From NCBI RefSeq assembly GCF_000003605.2, contig NW_003135346.1:491627-503395 (forward strand): a stretch of DNA of 11,769 nucleotides. The letters are read 5' to 3'. Within the stretch, counting starts at the first letter, position 1, and each line of letters begins with the position of its first letter. The DNA is from Saccoglossus kowalevskii. Taxonomy: Eukaryota > Hemichordata > Enteropneusta > Harrimaniidae. A program made the translations under genes and the position numbers. Under the pieces are notes generated by a model. That model was given only the letters and a program-made list of their open reading frames with translations, was not told the DNA's origin and did not search any database. Below are positions 1-8,333 of the stretch, one piece after another.

Positions 1-3
1 AAA

Positions 4-65
4 GATAGCCTGAAATCATTTCTGATTGGCCAATGATAGCCTGAAATTCTTTCTGATTGGCTAAT
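4..65. repeat. 31-bp tandem duplication
   Basis: GATAGCCTGAAAT...CTGATTGGCCAAT (4-34) is followed directly by GATAGCCTGAAAT...CTGATTGGCTAAT (35-65), 28 of 31 positions identical. It lies in the USP47 intron entering from the left, 53 bp before the first exon. The array may extend outside the window. The first copy ends in the palindrome ATTGGCCAAT. Confidence 0.85.
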
Positions 66-118
66 CAAGGTTATAGGCATTGAATTCTAATCTTGTAAAC
101 ATTATATCTGCTGTGTAG

Positions 119-237
119 GTGCCGCATGAGAAAGAAAACATGGAAGAATCCAGGCACAATATTCCTAAATGATCAGATTTATGAAGATGACATCCCAATT
201 TATTCAAATTGGGAGATATTTGTAGAAATACTACCAG
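119..237 (+). CDS. USP47: USP47 exon (first in window)
   Basis: Acceptor AG is at 117-118 after a pyrimidine/G-rich stretch, and the donor is CCAG|GTATAAG at 237/238. The first base completes a codon begun in an exon outside the window. The frame then reads [12 protein letters not shown]...[11 protein letters not shown] and leaves one base for the next exon. The ATG at 126 is internal to the protein and is not a start. Confidence 0.92.
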
Positions 238-3018
238 GTATAAGCATTTTACAGTTATTATTGGATATGGGCATCAATAAGTTGTATGAAAAAAAGTTGT
301 ATTTATTTTTTGTAATATATTTAAATGTATTTATCATGGCACTTTTTAGGGTGCTGGTGTCGTATCACAGGAGTTATTTTCAATTTTGAAGTTCAGTAAT
401 AATTTTTTTTTTGGCAATGGTAATTTAGAAAATTTCTTAGACATTTTGAGTTAACTTGGGGAGTACTTGGATGATACTGTTTTCAATCAGTATTTGGTGG
501 ATATGTCACCTTGGGCACTGACTATTTCACAATTAACTTATACCAGTACATCAATGTAGTCTTTCTTGATGTTGATCATTTTGCGACTGTTTGGAATATT
601 AGTTCATTTTCCAAATTTTGACAATGATTTTTATATTTTACAGAACCAGAAAAAATGATGTCTATGGCACAGTTGTCCTTATTTTCCAAGCGATGGCGGC
701 CTTCTGATCTATCCCTGGATTCATTTCAGGAGATAATCCTGGAAAACTCCACTGTTGAAGAGCTGAAAAAGAGGGTAAGGTTTTCCATATTACTATATGT
801 GTCATTTTTGCTATTCTAGTAAATGTGAATAGCTACTACTTGAATAACAACAGGAATATGGTTGTATATTTCCATCTTTGGATTGTTGTTATAGTTCAAA
901 TAATGTGGGCAAATAATACTGATTTAACAATTCTACAAAATAGTACATGCTGCATTGTACTATTATTGTCCCATTTATTTCTCATTGACTGATATTTTGT
1001 GATTTTGACTTAGCGTTCATTCATTTCATATAATTACCAAAGCGGGACTGTCACTTGACCTTATTTAATCATCTATAATAACTTTTCTGTGGTAACCAAT
1101 CACTTTATAATATGACACCACTATCCTTATAAGTATGGTATTTTTTTTTTTCTTAAGCTTTCCGAAGTAAGTGGATTGGATCCGGAAGTCATAGAATTTG
1201 CTAAAGGAAGAGGAACATTTCCATGTGAAGTACCTATATTAGATATGCAGACAGAGTTAGAATGGGAACCACCAGTGTTATTACTCAATGTTAATCCTTT
1301 GTATATATCGGATGATGGCCAAGTTATATATTACAGGTATGTAAATATGGAATAATAACATTATAGTCTGACTTTTACACATATTCACACAACAAAAACA
1401 GGTCATATATAATTTATATACCAATCATAATATAAATGAGAAAACTTGTTTTAAAATTATATAAAAAGTCAGTATTGGTTAATAATACCCAGGATTATTC
1501 GGCTAATTATACAATGGGTTACTCTGTGTTACCCAGCTGCCATTACCCTGATTCATTTGGATAATAATGCCTTTGGTTACTCAAATAACATTACCCTGGG
1601 TTACTATGTTAACATTACCCTGCGTCACTTGATTAATAATACCTTGGGTTACTCAGTTACCATTACTCAGGTCGCTTGTTGATAAAGTTCATAATTCCCT
1701 GGGTTACTTTGCTAGCATTACCCTGGTTCATTTAGCTAATAATACCATAGGTTACACAAGTAATATCCCTCTTACTGATGTCACTTGCTTGGTAATTCCA
1801 TGGGTCACTTGATTGATAATTGACATTACCCTCAGTCATTTGGCTAATAATACCCTTGGTTTCACAGCTATCATTACCTTTGGTCATTTAATTATTTATA
1901 CCCTTGGTTATCAAGCTACTATTACTCAGGTCACCTGATTGATAATTCCCAGCGTCATTTGCTGATAATACCCTTGGTTACTATGCTACCATTATCTTTG
2001 GTTACTTGGCTAATAAGACCTTGGTTTTCTCAGTTAAAAATAGCTTCAAGTTAGTTCATTTTGGTAATAATATACACAGAGTTTTTTTGCTGGCATTATC
2101 CTGGGTTAGTAATTTCCTGAGTTACTCTGTGAACACATTCCTGGATCACATTTTTACTGTATATGCAAATAAAATATCTTTGATTATACTTTTAAACTCA
2201 AGCACTTTCACTTTTCAGAGATAACCGTGAAGAACTGAAAGAAATCTCTGATGAAGAGAAAAAATCCATCCAGAAAAAAGAAAATGCAAAGTAGGTTTTT
2301 TTGTTTATCTGCAAGTAGTCTGTGTACTTGTTTTACCATTAAATATACCATAACTACTTTTAAAAAAAAATGCTTACGGTCAGTCGTGTACAATTTCACT
2401 TATATTGCTGACACTAAATGTAATAGATTTGGGCGCTTTAGTAATGTGCTTTAACTAATACAATTAATACATAAGAAAATTTCATAGAACTATACAGGAG
2501 GAAGGGAGTGATCTAAACTAAAGAACATAGCAACCTTGTCTTGCGCTGTAATAAGATGTGAATCAAGTGTGATCACATCTTGCATTAAAGCAGACATTTT
2601 TCGCTTTTTAGATTACTGTACAAATCTTTGTTTTACCTGTAATTTTAGCTGAGAAGTATTTTTTGGGTGTTTCGTATGGAATTTATTCTCACTGCTTTTT
2701 GGCGAGTTGAATGTAAAAATATAGGAAAAAGGGTATGTTGGCTGGATCTCATTTTCACTGACTCGTCCTTTCAGCACGCATTTCACATGCACTATTTCCA
2801 TTATACTATATGATATACATGTATTCATCTTTTATATGGAATGTTGTGTACTGGTGTCTTTCTTATGGGATGTCATTGTGTTGATGGCAACATTAAAAGG
2901 TTAATTTCTTTACAGATGGGTGAATTCAACGCAACGTGTAACTTACTCTCCGAAGAAGGAAAGAGCACTAAAGATCTACACTGACTCTTCTCCGCCAACT
3001 CCAAAAAATGAAGACTAA
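119..3018 (+). CDS. USP47: USP47 orthologue (ubiquitin C-terminal hydrolase 47), 3' end of gene: five exons encoding the C-terminus
   Basis: Joined exons 119-237, 644-774, 1158-1336, 2219-2290 and 2916-3018 give about 200 residues in one continuous frame across four GT-AG introns (phases 1, 0, 2, 2), ending in TAA. The product matches the remembered C-terminus of animal USP47 along its length: [45 protein letters not shown], and [15 protein letters not shown] near the end. USP47 belongs to the USP7/USP47 deubiquitinase group. It removes ubiquitin from substrates, and family work links it to DNA polymerase beta stability, beta-TrCP/Slimb and Wnt signalling. The Cys/His catalytic domain lies far upstream and is outside this window; what is seen is the ubiquitin-like-domain-rich tail. 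No frameshift or stop interrupts the exons, so the gene looks functional. Identification rests on remembered family sequence, not a search. Confidence 0.93.
238..643 (+). other. USP47 intron (406 bp, phase 1)
   Basis: GTATAAG donor, TTTTACAG acceptor. AT-rich sequence. The exon frame appears to run on into this intron (to about 389), but those codons are not part of the family protein and the donor at 238 is strong. Nothing else is seen here. Confidence 0.85.
644..774 (+). CDS. USP47: USP47 exon
   Basis: Starts after ACAG at 640-643 and ends at AGG|GTAAGG. It encodes the segment [18 protein letters not shown] followed by [16 protein letters not shown] and the E-ELKKR end. This matches the conserved SRRWKPSEMKLDPFQE-type block of USP47. 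The exon ends on a codon boundary. Confidence 0.93.
775..1157 (+). other. USP47 intron (383 bp, phase 0)
   Basis: GTAAGG donor; acceptor TTTTTTTTTTTCTTAAG with an almost pure T tract from 1141. AT-rich. No repeat or second gene is recognised. Confidence 0.85.
1158..1336 (+). CDS. USP47: USP47 exon
   Basis: Starts [19 protein letters not shown] (human-type [19 protein letters not shown]), continues [12 protein letters not shown] and [13 protein letters not shown], and ends at ACAG|GTATGT. This is the best conserved stretch in the window and corresponds to a ubiquitin-like fold segment in the C-terminal tail. It leaves two bases (phase 2). Confidence 0.94.
1337..2218 (+). other. USP47 intron (882 bp, phase 2) carrying a degenerate minisatellite
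   Basis: GTATGT donor, CACTTTTCAG acceptor. The first ~150 bp are plain AT-rich sequence. From about 1487 to 2150 the intron is a run of diverged minisatellite copies, described separately. The array stops roughly 60 bp before the acceptor. Confidence 0.85.
1487..2150 (+). repeat. Degenerate ~22-bp / ~45-bp minisatellite inside the USP47 intron
   Basis: Repeated words such as TACCCTGGGTTACT, GCTAACATTACC, CACTTGATTAATAATACC and TTGGCTAATAATACC recur every 20-24 bp, with many substitutions and indels. Alternating subunits (one ending in ...CTAACAT, one ending in ...GATTAATAA) form a dimer of about 45 bp. This is the same unit that forms the uniform array at 3603-4560, in the same orientation. 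No reading frame is maintained. It looks like an old, no longer homogenised array. Boundaries are approximate. Confidence 0.85.
2219..2290 (+). CDS. USP47: USP47 exon (72 bp)
   Basis: Acceptor CTTTTCAG, donor AAA|GTAGGT. It encodes R(split)[23 protein letters not shown] and leaves two bases. It corresponds to the [21 protein letters not shown] region of vertebrate USP47 with no net length change. The Lys/Glu-rich segment is probably helical. The donor at 2291 is the one that keeps the last exon in frame. Confidence 0.9.
2291..2915 (+). other. USP47 last intron (625 bp, phase 2)
   Basis: GTAGGT donor, TTTCTTTACAG acceptor. AT-rich. The only structure seen is a 9-bp inverted repeat at 2553-2581 (AAGATGTGA / TCACATCTT), which overlaps a 10-bp palindrome TGTGATCACA at 2568-2577. 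Neither has an evident role. Confidence 0.85.
2916..3018 (+). CDS. USP47: USP47 terminal coding exon
   Basis: One base completes AAA (Lys), then [33 protein letters not shown] and TAA at 3016-3018. The [15 protein letters not shown] block is the hallmark end of USP47 (RVTYSPRKEKALKIY in vertebrates). The last dozen residues differ in sequence, but the tail has similar length and charge. Confidence 0.95.
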
Positions 3019-3148
3019 ACTATGAATTCAACATTTACAATCTGTTCTGGTAGCAGGCTTGGGAATTGCTGACTGCTTGGATATATAGTTACATCAGAAT
3101 ATTTGTGTTGACCCTTGAACCAAATGTGTGAAAATAAACAGTAATAAA
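3019..3148 (+). promoter_or_regulatory. USP47 proximal 3' UTR with two polyadenylation signals
   Basis: AATAAA occurs at 3133-3138 and again at 3143-3148, about 115-125 bp after the stop codon, with a T-rich stretch just downstream. These are the likely 3' end signals. A longer 3' UTR cannot be excluded, since further AATAAA hexamers occur at 5007 and 5461 beyond the minisatellite. Confidence 0.6.
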
Positions 3149-3602
3149 TCCAAAATTTTTTGATAAAGACGAAGCCAATCAATGGTGAAATGACCTATAA
3201 ATTTATAGTAAGGCTGCTTTGCCATGCAGGAGATACTTGTATCTAACTCTTGATATATCTGACTGTCTGTGTTTTTTAATCTGAAGAATATTCCCCCTCA
3301 TACCAGTGACTGTTGTCATATGATTTTTTGATCATGGCATTCTTTGTTATTTGAAACAACCAACGAATATTTTGGAAGAAATGTTTTCTTCTATTTATAA
3401 TGGAGGTTGATCAATTTATTTTCCCAAAACCATCCAATCTTTAATTATAACATAAAAAACAACAACATTGAGAGTGCAGTAAACCAGACAATTTTTCAGA
3501 ATATGGGAGATACTCTATTGTTTCAATATGTCGCAATACTAATACATGGGGTAATATATACTACAGACTATTTGGTACAAGCCAACCAGCTAACTTTCCC
3601 TG
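3149..3602. other. AT-rich stretch between USP47 and the minisatellite
   Basis: No gene, repeat or RNA recognised. A 70-codon frame at 3407-3619 (+) runs into the minisatellite and resembles no protein I know. Confidence 0.6.
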
Positions 3603-3885
3603 GATTGTTTGGTCAATAACCTTGGGTCAATTGGTTAACAATACTCTGGGTTACTCTGCTAACATTACCCTGGGTTACTCTGCTAACATTACCCTGGGTT
3701 AATTGGTAATTCCCTAGGTTACTTCGCTAACATTACCCTGGGTGACTTGGTTAATACCCTGGGCTATTCTGCTAACATTGCCCTGGGTTAATTAGTTATT
3801 ACCCTAGGTTACTTCGCTAACATTGCCTTTTGTTATTCTGCTAACATTGCCTTGGGTCAATTGGTTAATGCCCTGTGTTATTCTG
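3603..3885 (+). repeat. Minisatellite, diverged left flank (20-24-bp monomers)
   Basis: Copies of TACCCTGGGTTACTCTGC + TAACAT alternate with shorter ...TTGGTTAATACCCT copies. Lengths are irregular, and variants include CTTCGCTAACATTACC and GTCAATTGGTTAA. This is the edge of the array, less homogenised than the core that follows. Confidence 0.85.
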
Positions 3886-4560
3886 CTAACATTACTCTGG
3901 GTTATTTGGTTAATACCCTGGGTTACTCTGCTAACATTACAGTGGAATATCTGGTATATACCCTGGGTTACTCTGCTAACATTACAGTGGGTTATCTGGT
4001 TAATACCCTGGGTTACTCTGCTAATATTACAGTGGGATATCTGGTTAATACCCTGGGTTACTCTGCTAACATTACAGTGGGATATCTGGTTAATACCCTG
4101 GGTTACTCTGCTAACATTACAGTGGGATATCTGGTTAATACCCTGGGTTACTCTGCTAACATTACAGTGGGATATCTGGTGTATACCCTGGGTTACTCTG
4201 CTAACATTACAGTGGGTTATCTGGTTAATACCCTGGGTTACTCTGCTAACATTACAGTGGGATATCTGGTTAATACCCTGGGTTACTCTGCTAACATTAC
4301 AGTGGGATATCTGGTTAATACCCTGGGTTACTCTGCTAACATTACAGTGGGATATCTGGTTAATACCCTGGGTTACTCTGCTAACATTACAGTGGGATAT
4401 CTGGTTAATACCCTGGGTTACTCTGCTAACATTACAGTGGGATATCTGGTTAATACCCTGGGTTACTCTGCTAACATTACAGTGGGTTATCTGGTTAATA
4501 CCCTGGGTTACCCTGCTAACATTACAATGGGTTACTTTGCTTACATTACCTTGAATCACT
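3886..4560 (+). repeat. Uniform 45-bp minisatellite core, 15 units
   Basis: The anchor GCTAACATTAC recurs exactly every 45 bp from about 3886 to 4516 (14 intervals). Each unit is a dimer of related ~22/23-bp halves: TGGGTTACTCTGCTAACATTAC and TGGGATATCTGGTTAATACC share a TGGGNTAYTCTGNTTAA-like core. Because 45 is a multiple of three and the halves lack stops in some frames, 15-residue repeats appear in three frames: minus strand 3804-4739 (unit HCNVSRVTQGINQIS), plus 3852-4649 (VGYLVNTLGYSANIT) and plus 3823-4554 (WVTLLTLQWDIWLIP). I do not annotate these as genes: the related intronic array has no open frame, and all three frames follow trivially from the period. Confidence 0.93.
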
Positions 4561-5765
4561 TTGTTAATCATACTCCAGTGTTTCAAAAGTGTTTCAAAAC
4601 ACATTTCTCTAGTATGCTTTACAGTGTTATTCAAAAGAATACTATCTGATATTTTCACATTCAAAGAAAAAAGATTAAGTGTCATCCTCGTTGTAAACTG
4701 ACTTTCAAGCAAATTATTTGTCAAAATGCTGATGGTCACCGTCTAAAAAACATGACCATAGCCCCCAATTGACGTAGCTTATTGTAAGACAAGTACTGAT
4801 TGATTGCTTGGTACATGTGGACATTATAGTATGATGTCATGTCATATTGATGTTACATTCTATGTTTTTTAAAGCCAAAATCTAATAATGAATAAACTTA
4901 AATACAAGAAGCGTCTGTTGGTGTGGATACAATGGTCAAACTGCTGTATGGATGTACAAGTATACATGTATCATATTTGTTCTACTAGAAGTGCATCTCT
5001 TCATTTAATAAAGGTGGTAGTTTTAGTACAACAAACTAACTAAGTGATTTGTTCATGCTCACTTTCCAACATAGCATATATGCAAGTGTACGCATTTCTT
5101 TCGAATAGAGCAAATATGGCACATTTTGGAGGAAAGTTTATGTGTGCAATGTTTATGTAACCATTTCTGAATGCAGATATAATGTTTGATTGGTTTTCCA
5201 CTAGTTGATGAAAACAATTGTAATATGTGTACATTTATTCTGAAATTAACTTACCGTTATAAAAAGGTAGTTGTGTGCGTTTTAAATATTATAAACAGGA
5301 ACCTTAAGAATGACCTTTAGCAAATCTTGTAAGCTGGTGTATCTGTATCTTTTTTACAAGTACATTGCCACAGATGTTTTCATTTGGTGACATTGTACTT
5401 GGCCATGCATATGAATGCCAAGATAACATTCAGGAGAAATGGTGATATTTTTTGTGCATAAATAAAAGATAGTTTCACAAAATTAGTATCTTTTTAGTAC
5501 AGGTAATCATAAGTTGTAAACTCTGCAGTTGAAGTCGAAAGTCCAATGTGTTTATAAAATGCTGAGCACAACTGTTTACGATCTTCCATGCACAATATCC
5601 AATTGCAATTTATCAGAACTGCAAAATTAGAAGATTCATCAATCAGTTGATTTGCCCCATACAAGGTGGAATTAACGTTGATTTGCATAAGTGCAAAAGG
5701 TCTATTGTACGCTCTGGCATTCGCTCATTAATAATTCAGTGCACGAGAAAGAACCTCCAAGATCG
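4561..5765. other. Intergenic AT-rich stretch
   Basis: No gene recognised. Minus-strand frames of 64 codons at 5040-5234 and 5494-5688 match nothing I know. AATAAA hexamers occur at 5007-5012 and 5461-5466 (+). An octamer-like ATTTGCAT lies near 5682-5689. Confidence 0.5.
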
Positions 5766-5769
5766 TTAT

Positions 5770-5825
5770 TGGGGGTCGACCTGTAGCAGTTGGTAGAGTG
5801 CGTTCAGACCCTACGCATGGCTAAC
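5770..5825 (+). repeat. Possible tRNA-derived SINE head remnant
   Basis: TGTAGCAGTTGGTAGAGTGC resembles a pol III A box and tRNA D arm (canonical TAGCTCAGTTGGTAGAGC). It is followed by TGCGT-TCAGACCCT-ACGCA, which could be an anticodon-like stem with an oversized loop. I see no convincing B box (GGTTCGAATCC) downstream. A degraded tRNA-type SINE fragment or coincidence are both possible. Confidence 0.3.
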
Positions 5826-5993
5826 TTTATCAGTACTTTAGGAAAGACTTCATCTTAACACCACTCCAAACGTTGCACCTAGACTAAAGCTCCAACGGTT
5901 TACAAGAACCACCATAAATCACGATTTGCGATCATATCAAAGATAAACACCAATTAGTATATACAATCCTATATTAAAAGGATTTATACTTAC

Positions 5994-6143
5994 TAGTGAA
6001 AAATGGAACTGACGTACAAGTGGATGTTGAATGCGTGGTCCACTAAATGAATGAATATGGTTATTTTTAATATTGATAAGACAGATTGTATCACTGTCGT
6101 AGTGTAATTGGACACGAAAACTCGTGTCGCATGTCTGTGCCAT
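5994..6143 (-). CDS. Candidate first coding exon of an unidentified gene
   Basis: On the minus strand an ATG at 6143-6141 sits in a good context (A at -3, G at +4), with an in-frame TAA six bases before it. It opens 50 codons that run without a stop to CTA|GTAAGTAT at 5994/5993, a near-perfect donor, ending on a codon boundary. The peptide starts MAQTCDTSFRVQLHYDS and contains HSFSGPRIQHPLVRQFHFS; it is mixed polar and hydrophobic with no signal peptide. I do not recognise the family and could not find a convincing second exon downstream on the minus strand within this window. Chance combination of an ORF and a donor is the alternative. Confidence 0.35.
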
Positions 6144-6880
6144 TATGACTTAAAATATACATGTTAACATATTGTGTACACTGCTGTTCCAACAGTATCT
6201 AGCATAATCTTCCCAAAAGTGTCCACATTATTGTATTGTGGCCGAGTCAAGTAAAGAAAATCTGCTTACATTGTGATTTATCTTCAGCAAAAGGATGGGA
6301 ATGACGTTTTACCGCATTTGGGAAAAATATACTTAAATTCAAATTTGTCACCATGACCAACAAAAAAGTACTTTGAGAGGCCAGGCATAGATGGTAAGCA
6401 TTATTACGAGAATGGGAACAACAGCAAGAAGAAGCAGAAGGTAATACTTCATATGTGCCCTTATAAACTATGGATGTAATTTTTATTAGAAGCAGTCATC
6501 CTTGCGATTTTTTGACCGATTTAGATAACTTTATGCTCAATTGTTAGTCTCCAAGAGCCAGTAAAATTCAATATTTCAAGATGGTTAATCCGATAATAGT
6601 ACCGATAATTAAAATCCAATAAAACAATTTCTGTAGCAAATTGTACAGTTACAAATATCGACCTATTGTCACTTTGAGCCGAAATTGTGGACTTAAAATG
6701 AAAAATCACAAAGAACATTCACCCCCCCCCCCCAGTTTGGAAAGTGCCTAGCTATGATGCCATTTAAATTTTATTAATTCCCTTCGAACACAGTCCAAAA
6801 CGCGACTTGTTTTAACTTGTGTGTCAATTTTAACGTATTGCCTTTCAAATTCAATGTCAATTTTCTGAACAGTTCCAATA
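6144..6880. other. Intergenic stretch with a C12 run
   Basis: A homopolymer C12 lies at 6722-6733. A minus-strand 65-codon frame at 6521-6718 matches nothing known. If the candidate exon at 5994-6143 is real, the left part here would hold its promoter, but I see no clear TATA box. Confidence 0.5.
6722..6733 (+). repeat. Homopolymer C12
   Basis: Twelve consecutive C. The length may be a sequencing or assembly uncertainty. Confidence 0.9.
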
Positions 6881-6894
6881 AAGCTTTTTTTTTT

Positions 6895-7395
6895 AGCTCT
6901 GCTGTCGACTTTGTCGAGCGGAGCTTATCATATGAGTGTTTGTCCGTTCTTGTCCGTGTTAGTGTTTTACTTTTTCGACTTCTTCTTGAAAACTACAAGT
7001 CTGAATGCCTTGATACTTTGTGTATATGTACCTTGAGTAGACCTCTCTCAGATTTGTTCATTTCGTGATGATATCTTCAATTCTTTAATTTTGGTGAATA
7101 TTTTTGGCAAAAAAGTGATATTTTCGACTTCTTGTTAAAAACCAAAAACCCCAATTGCTTTGATATTACATATTTAGGTACTACATGTGGATCGCTCTCA
7201 GATTTGTTCATTTCGTGATGATATCTTCAATTCTCTAATTTTGGTGAATATTTTTGGTAAAAAGTGATATTTTCGACTTCTTGTTAAAAACAGCAAGTCT
7301 GATTGCTCTGATACTATACATGTACATATTGTTCCTTATTAAAATGTGTATTGCTAACAGCGGAGCTATCTCAGCTGACAGGCTGTTTGTTTTCT
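6895..7395 (+). mobile_element. Hairpin-headed non-coding repeat element with internal 150-bp tandem copies
   Basis: The left end has a strong imperfect hairpin at 6895-6925: AGCTC/GAGCT outer arms, TCGAC/GTCGA inner arms, TTT loop. It is followed by GTGTTTGTCCGTTCTTGTCCG and a TTTTCGACTTCTTCTTGAA-type block. The CGACTTCTTNTT block recurs at about 6977, 7126 and 7275. The right end near 7360 has AGCGGAGCTATCTCAGCTGA, echoing the hairpin arm GAGCGGAGCTTATC. From memory, this AGCTC...GTCCGT...TTCGACTTCTTCTTGAA layout is a widespread non-coding repeat in mollusc genomes. There is no protein, so if mobile it is non-autonomous. Boundaries are approximate. Confidence 0.6.
6970..7340 (+). repeat. 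~150-bp tandem repeat, about 2.4 copies
   Basis: CTCTCAGATTTGTTCATTTCG starting near 7045 recurs near 7195, exactly 150 bp later. The following block (GTGATGATATCTTCAATTCT, AATTTTGGTGAATATTTTTGG, then TTTCGACTTCTTGTTAAAAA) is nearly identical in both. A third, partial copy is the GACTTCTTCTTGAAAACTAC...CTTGATACT segment before the first full copy. The near identity of the two full copies suggests recent duplication. Confidence 0.85.
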
Positions 7396-7505
7396 TTATC
7401 TTCATCATATGTAAAAAGGCGACCTCTGCACAATCAAAACTGTCTACAATGAACCGTTTATTGTGGTGACATAGAGCAGATATCACTAAAGTGAACAGGA
7501 CGTGA

Positions 7506-7518
7506 CCCCCCCCCCCCC
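7506..7518 (+). repeat. Homopolymer C13
   Basis: Thirteen consecutive C, about 785 bp from the C12 run. The length may be uncertain. Confidence 0.9.
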
Positions 7519-8316
7519 AATATTCATCGTAGTGCTTGTACTGTGGCCACTAAATACATTTAAAACAGTTTTGAGTACATTTTTACTAGGTTCCTAAATA
7601 ACTTTAATTGTAATCCAGTTTTGTTGACATAATTCGGACATACGTAGACAACTACAAAAGTCTTTCTCGGAAAGTGGTAAAAAACAGCTATATTGAATTT
7701 CTAAAATAGGAATGCTTTTAGAAAAACCCCAACAAAGTACCTATTGTGGAATGCTGTGATACCTGGCTGATATGTATAACGTATAATGACATAGTTGAAT
7801 TCTGGTGACCTTGCCCTTTGTTATATAATATTATTCCCTTTATCACAGTTTGTTTCAGTATGAATATGCATTGCCCTAATTAATTTTGAACACAAACAAG
7901 TTTTGGGATTGAAACAACATTGGGAAAGCAGTTTACTAAATGTCCGTGATAGATGTAAATATCTTACAAAAACATTGGTGCCTAATTTGTTTAATTATTT
8001 CAAGAGACATAATTTCCAGCTTTATTCAAATAATTCAGATATTTTAGTATAAAAACTAATGCCTCATCTCAGAAAAAAAGTGCTGCATTTAGACGTGAAT
8101 AGATTCATAAAACATGCAAGATATCCAAAATTCTTAGCTGGCTTTTGTATTTTGTACAGGTGTCTCTCAAAAATTTATGATTCACTGAGACAAATATGAA
8201 CTGCCTTATTATATTCATTGTGTTACTACTGTATTATTTGACAAGTAAAAAAATATCAAGTCAACTTAAATAGTTAGTTGGTATCCAGTAGAGAGAGAAA
8301 TCAACAGTACTACATA

Positions 8317-8333
8317 ATATATATATATATATA
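8317..8333. repeat. (AT)n microsatellite
   Basis: About eight AT dinucleotides in an AT-rich background. Confidence 0.85.

Noticed and set aside
126-389. Independent small ORF of 87 codons starting at 126
   Set aside because: The ATG is an internal Met of a USP47 exon. The frame beyond 237 is intron read-through.
2553-2581. Inverted repeat and TGTGATCACA palindrome as a CRP-type operator
   Set aside because: CRP is bacterial and this is an animal intron; short palindromes of this size are expected by chance.
3603-4560. CRISPR-like array
   Set aside because: Units are contiguous with no unique spacers, and the context is animal nuclear DNA.
3823-4649. Plus-strand 243- and 265-codon frames as membrane or glycosylated repeat proteins
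   Set aside because: Same reason: hydrophobic and NIT-containing repeats follow from the unit sequence and period.
3804-4739. 311-codon minus-strand frame with 15-residue repeats as a secreted or structural protein gene
   Set aside because: The repeats are a direct product of the 45-bp minisatellite. Two plus-strand frames are equally open, the intronic relative of the array has no frame, and there is no start, splice or domain evidence.
5494-5688. 64-codon minus-strand frame as second exon of the candidate gene at 5994-6143
   Set aside because: No acceptor gives a phase-0 join; the nearest candidates (TTTTGCAG and CTACAG) meet stops within a few codons.
6372-6450. Plus-strand segment reading YFERPGIDGKHYYENGNNS followed by a Lys-rich run and AAG|GTAATA as an exon
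   Set aside because: Peptide looks tempting, but there is no usable acceptor in frame upstream, a stop closely precedes it, and the right half is purine-rich low complexity. No family recognised.
6817-7068. 83-codon plus-strand frame as a gene
   Set aside because: It runs through the hairpin and tandem repeat of the non-coding element and has no recognisable protein feature.
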